From: Anaerolineae bacterium
GTDB taxonomy: Bacteria > Chloroflexota > Anaerolineae > Aggregatilineales > Phototrophicaceae
Direction of reading: 5' to 3'
Length of the DNA: 60,251 nucleotides
Assembly (NCBI GenBank): GCA_022824565.1
Contig: JAJDZQ010000092.1
Span: 1 to 60,251, forward strand
The notes beneath the pieces were generated by a model that was not told the origin of the DNA, ran no database searches, and saw only the letters and a program-made list of their open reading frames with translations. Positions 53,311-60,251 of this stretch are shown one piece after another. Within the stretch, counting starts at the first letter, position 1. The number at the start of each line of letters is the position of its first letter. The position numbers and the translations under genes were made by a program.

Positions 53311-53589
53311 CTCGCTATGCTGTGAGCAACTGTCGCGACACTATAGCACAGGCTTGCCACACAGGCACAGAGTCACCGAGGCATTGGCTGGTCTTGGGCA
53401 CTCAAAAAGGTCTACCCCACCCCCCAGCCCCCTCCCCGAAGCATCAGGGAGGGGGAGCGCATGTGCGGGTCTACCCCACCCCCAAGCCCCCTCCCCGAAG
53501 CATCAGGGATGGGGAAGCAAAAAAGGTCTTATCCTCAGCTCTTTATGGGCGAGGGATTTAGGGCGGCGGTATAGAGGACGATACAAGCT
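53311..53589. other. Intergenic region with CACAGAG and GC-rich repeats
   Basis: 279 bases upstream of the aminotransferase. A shortened CACAGAG-type copy is at 53349-53386, and GC-rich hairpin repeat fills about 53415-53570, including two copies of CCCCGAAGCATCAGGGA (53436 and 53496). Short frames here are repeat-derived. Confidence 0.75.
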
Positions 53590-54489
53590 TCATCCTTGCG
53601 GCGCGGGCTCAGGACTTGCCAAAGCCGCAGCCGCCAATTCCTTGCCGCGTTGGAAGTAGGGCAGGTCGGCGCGCGCCTTGACGAAGCGAAAATAGAGCCG
53701 CCGCCCCGCCTGCAAGTCGCGCAGCTGCCGCCAGTGCCGCTGATGTTTGACCGGCTTGCCATCGCGCGTCCGCCAGCCCTTTGCCAGCCAGCCCGCCAGC
53801 CACAGATTCATGCCTTTGGCCAGATATTCCTGCGCTGTGAGCACGGTCGCATCGGCATCCGCGGGCAAGCACTGCAGCGCCGCAATCGCGCCAAGCAAGC
53901 TGCCTTCCAGCTCGCTGATGCCGGGCAGGCAACCGTGCATGTGCCGCGCCTCGCCATTTGTGACAATCACCGCGCCCCAGCCGGTCGACCGGCTGCTGCG
54001 TTGGTAGCTGGTCGAAAGGTAGATTATGAACGGCGTATCCGGCAGCGGGGCAGGTTGCTGCGCAGGTTTCTGCAGCGCCAGTTTGCTGCGTTCTGCCACC
54101 GCCAGTTTGTCGCAACGTTCGTTGAGGGCATCGCCACTGTGCCCCTCGACATAGCGCCATTGGATGTATTGCCCGGCTGTCAGTTCGTGGAATTCGCGCC
54201 ACAGGGCTTGGTTGGCTTTTGCTTTCTTTGCGCCGCGAGCGATATCTATGACATAACGCGAATCGCTGACCACAGTGACTTTGGCTGGTCGGTCCAGCGC
54301 TTTGATGCCTTCGATGACCGCGCGCAACTCCATCTGGTTGTTGGTCGTGTTTTCGCCGCCGCCGCTGATGACAATTTCTTTTAGCAGGGTGCCGCTGTCG
54401 TCGCTGGCGCGCAAGATCGCCGCCCAGCCGCCCGGTCGATTTGGAGCGTGAATGTCACATGCGCCATCGGTGTAGATGGTGATTTGCAT
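53590..54489 (-). CDS. Tandem RNase HI-fold protein, second half degenerate
   Basis: 299 residues. Residues 1-135 are an RNase HI with catalytic D8, E54, D76 and D127 plus H117, but without the basic handle. Residues about 150-275 form a second RNase H fold in which T-D-G is L-S-T and the middle Asp is lost (T-A-Q-E-Y-L), while the handle G-W-L-A-K-G-W-R-T-R-D-G-K-P-V-K is present. It likely degrades RNA in RNA:DNA hybrids, with the second half as a binding platform. Start is ATG at 54489. Confidence 0.85.
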   Translation of the reverse strand: MQITIYTDGACDIHAPNRPGGWAAILRASDDSGTLLKEIVISGGGENTTNNQMELRAVIEGIKALDRPAKVTVVSDSRYVIDIARGAKKAKANQALWREFHELTAGQYIQWRYVEGHSGDALNERCDKLAVAERSKLALQKPAQQPAPLPDTPFIIYLSTSYQRSSRSTGWGAVIVTNGEARHMHGCLPGISELEGSLLGAIAALQCLPADADATVLTAQEYLAKGMNLWLAGWLAKGWRTRDGKPVKHQRHWRQLRDLQAGRRLYFRFVKARADLPYFQRGKELAAAALASPEPAPQG

Positions 54490-54553
54490 AGAGCCGCCAA
54501 CCTGCTGTATGATGAAGGCAGTCTAGCACAGGTGGGCGAAAGCGAAAACGGGC

Positions 54554-54988
54554 GTGGCGGAAACAGCCGAACTGGGAGAATTGCGTTACGAGGCGCTCCT
54601 AAAGATCACGCGCACTATGGGCGGTGTGGCGCTTTCTGGCGCGGTGCCAACGCCCACGCTGGAACTGGCGAAGCAACTGGGCATCTCTATCACCGATGCC
54701 TGGATGTGTTTTGATATCTATCGCACCTATTTTGGAAAAGACCTCAAAAAGCAGGATCTCGCGCGCATGCTGCAGACAACCGGCGTGATTTTTCTGGGTG
54801 GCGGCATCGCTGGTTATGTCGGCATCCGCCTGGCGCAGGCATTGCTGCACGATTTGCTTGAGCAAATCCCCATCGCCAACGCCATCATCACGGGCCTGGC
54901 TTTTGGCAGCTCGACCCTGCTGGTTGGCTTGGCCTGGCTGGCTTTGGTTGAACAGACCTATTTTGCGAAAGCAACTGGCGCAAGCTAG
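54554..54988 (+). CDS. DUF697-like membrane protein
   Basis: 144 residues starting at GTG. An N-terminal helical part, then two membrane segments (about 72-97 and 106-132). The layout recalls the DUF697 tail of YcjF-like proteins, but it is a weak match. It ends in a CTAG shared with the convergent MFS gene. Function unknown. Confidence 0.5.
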   Translation: MAETAELGELRYEALLKITRTMGGVALSGAVPTPTLELAKQLGISITDAWMCFDIYRTYFGKDLKKQDLARMLQTTGVIFLGGGIAGYVGIRLAQALLHDLLEQIPIANAIITGLAFGSSTLLVGLAWLALVEQTYFAKATGAS

Positions 54989-56307
54989 CTTGGCTGCAGC
55001 GCCAATTGCCGCAGCGAAAGGGTGCGGATCAACGCCAGCAGCGCCAGCGCCATCGCGCCACCGCCCACGCTGACGAACAAGAAGCCCCCCAAGCCAAACA
55101 GAAACCCGCTGCTCAATGTGCCCAGCCCGGCGCAGAACGCCACCAACGTATCGTTGAAACCCGCCACGCGCGTGCGATTTGCGCCACTGAGGGCGTCCGC
55201 CAGCATGGATGATCCCGCCACATAGCCGAAGTTCCAGCCCAAGCCCAGCAGAAACAAGCCAGCCAACAGATAGGGCATCTGCGTCGACAGTGGCGCGATG
55301 ATGGTCGAGGCGATCAAAATCAACGCGGCGATCACCATCATGTTGACACGCCCATAGCGGTCGATTAGATAGCCAGTCAGCGGCGACAATCCAAACATGC
55401 CAAAAACATGCACGGCGATCACCAGCGAAACTTCCGAATTGCCGTGGTCGGCCAGGTGCATGTGCCAGGGCGTAATCGTCATGAGCGTGCTCATCACCGT
55501 CTGGCAAATGACCATCGACAAGATCGCCAGTTGCACATTGGGCAGGCGCAGCAAGTCGCGCAATCTATCGCCGCCGGCTGCTTTTGCGCTTTCGCTGGGC
55601 GCATCTGAATATTGTTGGGCGATCAGCGCTGGTTCCGGGCGCAGCAACAGCCAGGTGATCAACACCGATATGCACAACAGCAGGCTGGCTATGACCCAGG
55701 GTCCGGTCGTCAGCTCGCCCATGACATTGGCTTGCGGCATAACTGCTTGCGCCAGTTGCGATTGGGCGAGAACCGGCTCGGCAACAATTTCCAGTCGCAA
55801 AAAGCGAGCCAGTTGGCTGCCCGGCTGAATCAAAGCAGGCCCGAAGACCGCGCCGATGGTGCCGGCGAAGACTACGCGGCCGATCATCTGCGCGCGCCGA
55901 TCGACAGGGAAGATCTCGCCCACGACAAAGCGACTCATCTGCGAGCCACTGCGCGCTATGCCCATGCCTGCCGAGCTGATCAGCAGCAGCGCGAACCAGC
56001 CGTTCAGCACCGCCACCAAGCCCAGCAGCGCGCCCAGCAGCCCAAAGCCATAGGCAGTGAGCAAGCCCATGCGCCGTCCATAACGCCCCATGATGATGCC
56101 CATGCCATAAGCCATCATCGAATGTGAAAATGTAACCACAGTCGTGGGCATGCCAGCCGCCGCGTCCGAGCCACCCAGGATGCCCGCCGCGATGGAATGC
56201 AAGGTGAGGATCGAAATCTGCGCGGCCGAAAACAGACTCTGCGAAACGAAAATCGTGATCAGCAGCCGATGACTGACTCGCAGCGGATAGGCGGAAGTCT
56301 CTTTCAT
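54985..56307 (-). CDS. MFS transporter
   Basis: 440 residues and about twelve membrane helices. Motif A-like G-R-Y-G-R-R-M-G is in the loop after helix 2, and a second [10 protein letters not shown] in the second half. It could export or import small molecules. The start overlaps the aconitase stop by 4 bases, so the two are cotranscribed. Substrate unknown. Confidence 0.88.
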   Translation of the reverse strand: MKETSAYPLRVSHRLLITIFVSQSLFSAAQISILTLHSIAAGILGGSDAAAGMPTTVVTFSHSMMAYGMGIIMGRYGRRMGLLTAYGFGLLGALLGLVAVLNGWFALLLISSAGMGIARSGSQMSRFVVGEIFPVDRRAQMIGRVVFAGTIGAVFGPALIQPGSQLARFLRLEIVAEPVLAQSQLAQAVMPQANVMGELTTGPWVIASLLLCISVLITWLLLRPEPALIAQQYSDAPSESAKAAGGDRLRDLLRLPNVQLAILSMVICQTVMSTLMTITPWHMHLADHGNSEVSLVIAVHVFGMFGLSPLTGYLIDRYGRVNMMVIAALILIASTIIAPLSTQMPYLLAGLFLLGLGWNFGYVAGSSMLADALSGANRTRVAGFNDTLVAFCAGLGTLSSGFLFGLGGFLFVSVGGGAMALALLALIRTLSLRQLALQPS

Positions 56308-59009
56308 TCCGACAAAAAGTTCCGCAGCACCAGCTGCAAAATGCCGCCGTGGCGGTAATAGTCGACTTCGACAGGCGTATCCAGGCGCACAGTGACAGCA
56401 AACTGCTTCTGCGCGCCGCTTTCGTCGGTGGCGGTCACCGTTAGGGTTTGCATGGGTTCGACAACATCGGTTATGGGAATGTCAAATGTCTCGTGCCCGT
56501 TCAATCCCAGCGACTGGTACGACTCGCCCGCGGCGAATGTCAGTGGCAGCACGCCCATCATGACCAGGTTGCTGCGATGGATGCGCTCGATGCTTTCGGC
56601 GATGACCGCTCGAATCCCCAGCAGCATGGTGCCTTTTGCCGCCCAATCGCGCGAGCTGCCCATGCCATAATCCTTGCCAGCCAGCACAATCAACGGCGTG
56701 CCATCGGCCTGATAACGCAGCGCCGCCGCATAGATCGACATCTCTTGCATGGTCGGCAGGTAATAGGTCGTGCCGCCTTCGCTGCCCGGCACCAGCAGGT
56801 TGCGCAGGCGCACATTGGCAAATGTGCCACGAGTCATTACCCGGTCGTTGCCGCGGCGAGAACCGAAGCTGTTGAAGTATTGCGGGCTAACATCGCGGTC
56901 GAGCAGATATTGCCCGGCTGGACCATTGATGGCGATAGCGCCAGCCGGCGAAATGTGGTCGGTCGTAACCGAGTCGCCGCCTTTGACCATGACGCGCGCG
57001 CCCACGATCGCTTCAATCGGCGCAGGCTCTCGCGGCAGATCGAGGAAGAAAGGCGGTTCCTGGATATAGGTGCTGCCGTCATCCCAGGCATAGACCGCTT
57101 CATCGGTGCTGGGAATGGCATTCCATTGTTCGTTGCCGTCGTAGACATTGGCGTACTGCTCTGCGTACATGCTGGCATCGAGGCTGTTCTGGACTGTGGA
57201 CAAGATCTCTTCCTGTGAGGGCCAGATGTCGCGCAGATAGACCGCCTCGCCATTCTCAGCGTGTCCCAGCGGCTCGCTATTCAGGTCGATATCGACAGTG
57301 CCGGCCAGCGCATAGGCAACCACCAACGGCGGCGAAGCCAAGAAGTTGGCGCGTACATCGGGTCCGATGCGCCCGCCAAAATTGCGATTGCCGCTTAACA
57401 CCGACGCGGCGACCAGATCGGATTCGTGTATGGCAGCGCGCACCGGCTCGGGCAAGGGACCGCTGTTGCCGATGCAGGTTGTGCAGCCATAGCCGACGGT
57501 ATGAAAGCCCAGCGCTTCCAAATGTGGCGTCAAACCCGCTTTGTCGAGGTATTCCGTGACGACTTTTGAGCCTGGCGCCAAGCTGGTTTTTACATAGGGT
57601 TTGCGGCGCAGCCCTCGCTCAGCTGCCTTCTTCGCCAGCAAACCCGCCGCCACCATGACCGATGGATTGCTGGTATTCGTGCAAGAAGTGATCGCCGCGA
57701 TCACCACAGAGCCATGTTTTAATTCAGCGCTTTCGCCATTGTTCTGATAGCTGCCGCTGGCATTCACTTGGTCTGCAGCCAGCGCGAAGCCCTGCGGACC
57801 GAGCGGCGCTTGCAGCACCCTGTGAAATGTCGGTTTCAAGTCTCGCACCAGGATGCGATCTTGTGGGCGCAGCGGACCAGCCACACTGGCTTCGACCGTG
57901 CGAAGGTCGAGCTCCAGGCTGTCGTTATAGGCAGGATCGGCCAGGCTGTCGCTGCGGAAGAGACCTTGTTCCTTGCAATAGACTTCCACCAGGCTTACGA
58001 GGTCTTCGCCGCGTCCCGTGCGCCGCAGATAGCTCAATGTCTCGTCATCGACCGGGAAGAAGCCGGCTGTCGCGCCATATTCGGGCGCCATATTGGCGAT
58101 AGTCGCGCGGTCGGGCAGGCTCATGCTGCTCAAGCCTGGTCCATAAAACTCAACGAATTTGCCGACAACGCCTTTGGCTCGCAGCATTTGTGTCACCACC
58201 AGCACCAGGTCGGTGGCGGTCGCGCCTTCTGGCAATTGTCCGACCAGCTTGAAGCCGATGACTTCGGGCATGAGCATATATATGGGCTGGCCGAGCATCG
58301 CGGCTTCGGCTTCGATCCCGCCGACTCCCCAGCCCAGCACGCCCAGCCCGTTAATCATGGTGGTATGGCTGTCGGTGCCCACCAGTGTATCGGGCAGCGC
58401 CACCAAGCCATCTCCGTGCGCGTCTGCGTAGAGCTGCACGACATTGGCCAGGTATTCCAGGTTGACCTGATGCACAATGCCCGTAGCGGGCGGCACGACC
58501 TTCAAGTTTTCAAAGGCTTTTTGTCCCCAATGCAAAAACTCATATCGCTCGCGGTTGCGCACAAACTCCATCTCGGCATTGCGCAGGATCGCATCGGCGC
58601 TGCCAAAAACATCGACCTGTACCGAATGATCGATGACCAGGTCGACCGGCACTTGTGGGTTGATCTTTTGCGGGTCGCCACCCAGCCGCCGCATTGCGCT
58701 GCGCAGCGCCGCCAGATCGACCAGCGATGGCACGCCGGTGAAATCTTGCAAGATTACGCGGGCGGGGCTGAATGGGATTTCGACCGCGTGATGATTGCGC
58801 GCGTCCCAGCCTGCCAAATGCGCCACATCGTCGGCATGAAAGTGCCGCCCATCCAGGTTACGCAGCGCGTTTTCTAGCAATACCTTGATGCTGAACGGCA
58901 GGCTGTCGATGTTGCCGATGCCCGCCTGGCGCAGCTTGTCCAGCCGGTAGATCGTTGCTTTGCCGCCAGCAAATGCGACCGTGCTGCGAGCGCCAAATTG
59001 ATCGTTCAT
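56304..59009 (-). CDS. acnA: Aconitate hydratase A
   Basis: 901 residues of the AcnA/IRP group. The 4Fe-4S cysteines are in T-S-C-T-N-T-S-N-P and [12 protein letters not shown]. It isomerises citrate to isocitrate. The ATG at 59009 gives the usual N-terminus; the frame extends upstream. With gltA and korAB it supplies part of the TCA cycle. Confidence 0.96.
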   Translation of the reverse strand: MNDQFGARSTVAFAGGKATIYRLDKLRQAGIGNIDSLPFSIKVLLENALRNLDGRHFHADDVAHLAGWDARNHHAVEIPFSPARVILQDFTGVPSLVDLAALRSAMRRLGGDPQKINPQVPVDLVIDHSVQVDVFGSADAILRNAEMEFVRNRERYEFLHWGQKAFENLKVVPPATGIVHQVNLEYLANVVQLYADAHGDGLVALPDTLVGTDSHTTMINGLGVLGWGVGGIEAEAAMLGQPIYMLMPEVIGFKLVGQLPEGATATDLVLVVTQMLRAKGVVGKFVEFYGPGLSSMSLPDRATIANMAPEYGATAGFFPVDDETLSYLRRTGRGEDLVSLVEVYCKEQGLFRSDSLADPAYNDSLELDLRTVEASVAGPLRPQDRILVRDLKPTFHRVLQAPLGPQGFALAADQVNASGSYQNNGESAELKHGSVVIAAITSCTNTSNPSVMVAAGLLAKKAAERGLRRKPYVKTSLAPGSKVVTEYLDKAGLTPHLEALGFHTVGYGCTTCIGNSGPLPEPVRAAIHESDLVAASVLSGNRNFGGRIGPDVRANFLASPPLVVAYALAGTVDIDLNSEPLGHAENGEAVYLRDIWPSQEEILSTVQNSLDASMYAEQYANVYDGNEQWNAIPSTDEAVYAWDDGSTYIQEPPFFLDLPREPAPIEAIVGARVMVKGGDSVTTDHISPAGAIAINGPAGQYLLDRDVSPQYFNSFGSRRGNDRVMTRGTFANVRLRNLLVPGSEGGTTYYLPTMQEMSIYAAALRYQADGTPLIVLAGKDYGMGSSRDWAAKGTMLLGIRAVIAESIERIHRSNLVMMGVLPLTFAAGESYQSLGLNGHETFDIPITDVVEPMQTLTVTATDESGAQKQFAVTVRLDTPVEVDYYRHGGILQLVLRNFLSE

Positions 59010-59182
59010 GTCGGGGTTCCCTGCCGCTGCTATGTTTGCAGATGCACCAAGCCAGTGTAGCAGGTATCTGCCCGCTTGCCAGCCTGCCAGTTCCTGGGGT
59101 CCAGGGCAATTTACAAAGCGCGTCGCTTCGGTTAGACTGGCGGGCGTCTCGTCCGCAAAATCTGTAAGAGGTGCTGCCGTCC

Positions 59183-60133
59183 ATGGCCAAGAAGACATCC
59201 AGCCGTACCCGGGCCGCTCGTCAACGTCGTCAACGCCAGCGCCGCCAAAGCCGCAGCATCCTTCTGCTTGCCGCCATCGTGGTGGTGGCCGTGATCGCGG
59301 TTGCCTTCATTGTGGTCAGAAACCAGCCAGTGGATGCCCATATCCCCGACGACTTGTCCGCCGCCTACGTTGGCATCAGCCGCTCCTATTCGCGCGATGG
59401 CTATCCGCAGCTGGGCGAGATTGAAGCGCCGGTAACTTTGGAAGAATATGCCAGTTTTGCTTGTCCGGGCTGCCAGCAATTTCATGAGGACAGCCTGGAA
59501 CCGGTGCTGGAACGCGTGCGGGCCGGGCAGGTGCTTTTCACTTATGTGCCTATGCAAACCGGCAGCATCCCCAATGCGCAGGGAGCATCGCGCGCGGCTT
59601 TGTGCGCCGGGCAACAGGGTATGTTTTGGGAGATGCACGACCTGCTATTTGACTGGCAGACGCGCTATGGCAATACGGCTTTTTCGCAAAATCGCTTGCT
59701 GGCCGGTGTAGAGGGCTTGGGCCTGCGTCAAAGTCTGTTCACCGGCTGCTTCAATTCCAGCGCGATATCCGCGACTTTGAATGCGGCGCTGAACGAAGAA
59801 GTTTCCACAACGCCGACCCTGCGCGTGAATGGCGTAACCCTGGAAGGCGAGCAAGGGCTGCCCTCAAGTGCGACCATCCTGCAAGCGATCGACGATGCCA
59901 CGCCCGACGACTGGGGGCTGCCGCAAACCCCTCCCGAAGCCGAAGCCGCCGCCGAGCCAGTCTCTGAAGACGCCGCGACCGAAGTTGAAGAAGCCGCCCC
60001 CTCGCCGACCGAAGCGGTAGCTGCGCAAGAGCCGACGCTTGAAGCGACGGTCCCGGTAGTACAGCCGACCGATGCGCCGGTGGCAGCCGAAGCGGAAACT
60101 AGCGCCGAGGCAACAGCGCCCAGCGATCCCTAA
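59183..60133 (+). CDS. DsbA-like thioredoxin-fold membrane protein
   Basis: 316 residues. A basic N-terminus and one membrane helix (about 26-45) anchor a DsbA-like thioredoxin domain, with C94-P-G-C97 and cis-Pro region [10 protein letters not shown] long acidic, Pro/Ala-rich tail (about 235-316) ends the protein. It likely forms or isomerises disulfides outside the cell. A GTG 12 bases upstream is a weaker start. Confidence 0.9.
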   Translation: MAKKTSSRTRAARQRRQRQRRQSRSILLLAAIVVVAVIAVAFIVVRNQPVDAHIPDDLSAAYVGISRSYSRDGYPQLGEIEAPVTLEEYASFACPGCQQFHEDSLEPVLERVRAGQVLFTYVPMQTGSIPNAQGASRAALCAGQQGMFWEMHDLLFDWQTRYGNTAFSQNRLLAGVEGLGLRQSLFTGCFNSSAISATLNAALNEEVSTTPTLRVNGVTLEGEQGLPSSATILQAIDDATPDDWGLPQTPPEAEAAAEPVSEDAATEVEEAAPSPTEAVAAQEPTLEATVPVVQPTDAPVAAEAETSAEATAPSDP

Positions 60134-60181
60134 GCGACTTCTAAAAGCCATCAAAACGAAACCCATGCTGCCAGCGATCAA

Positions 60182-60251
60182 ATACTTGCCACAGAGGCAT
60201 TGAGACACAGAGAAATGCGTTCAGATTAACTTCGGGTGGCTGACAGCTCGC
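60182..60251 (+). repeat. Dispersed CACAGAG repeat, copy 2
   Basis: Matches the 33811-33880 copy with scattered substitutions and runs to the end of the window: TTGCCACAGAGGCATTGAGA, CACAGAGAAATGCGTTCA and a final CTGACAGC. The far end is outside the window. Confidence 0.8.

Noticed and set aside
1-60251. Prophage or insertion sequence
   Set aside because: No integrase, transposase or phage structural gene was seen.

Overview
This window is a gene-dense, GC-rich bacterial chromosome segment with about 54 protein genes, a 5S rRNA and two tRNA-Ser genes. The best guess for the host is a Chloroflexota member (Anaerolineae-like): lipoproteins carry long Thr/Pro linkers, RecG has a long N-terminal extension, a RibY/ThiY-like ABC system is present, and rlmN, rpe, degV, recG and coaD lie in one run. 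This is inference from gene content; no 16S rRNA is present. There is no transposase, integrase or phage gene. Almost all accessory signal lies in repeats between operons.

Layout. 1-7.8 kb: 5S rRNA, a DUF2007 protein and P1-family peptidase, a PhoB/PhoR-like two-component pair, a three-gene NMT1/THI5-type ABC importer and a cysteine-desulfurase-like enzyme. 7.8-19 kb: rpsT, a diheme cytochrome c lipoprotein, then a carbohydrate-uptake locus (binding protein, two permeases, a divergent argininosuccinate-lyase-family enzyme) beside an amidohydrolase, a sugar isomerase-like TIM barrel and a Gfo/Idh/MocA oxidoreductase. 19-29 kb: a leftward housekeeping block (comEC, coiled-coil protein, coaD, recG, degV, rpe, rlmN, CPBP protease). 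29-34 kb: two tRNA-Ser genes, a SRPBCC protein, anmK and an ABC-2 exporter. 34-42.7 kb: nusB-tatB-tatC, a sat-cysC fusion, a Ca2+-type P-ATPase, threonine aldolase and a membrane protein. 42.7-48 kb: two rhomboids, citrate synthase, and a JAMM protease / CysO-MoaD-like carrier / MoeZ-like E1 trio. 48-60 kb: a two-subunit 2-oxoacid:ferredoxin oxidoreductase with a GntR/FadR regulator, an aminotransferase, a tandem RNase H protein, an MFS transporter, aconitase and a DsbA-like thioredoxin.

How the genes fit together. Citrate synthase, aconitase and the ferredoxin-linked 2-oxoacid oxidoreductase cover part of a TCA cycle. Sat-CysC and the JAMM/carrier/E1 trio point to sulfate activation and protein-carried sulfur. 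The carrier is the most interesting item: its Gly-Gly motif is followed by a 19-residue tail, and a likely tail-trimming JAMM protease sits two genes upstream of the E1. The DNA encoding the tail resembles the GC-rich repeat that fills the long intergenic gaps.

Other unusual points: an RNase HI whose catalytic half lacks the basic handle while a degenerate second half carries one; a ComEC whose metallo-beta-lactamase domain has lost key residues; a diheme cytochrome with one missing Met ligand; a DegV C-terminal remnant; and convergent genes that overlap at their stop codons. Non-coding gaps hold two repeat families: a GC-rich hairpin repeat, sometimes in 46-47 bp tandem copies, and a CACAGAG-type dispersed repeat.
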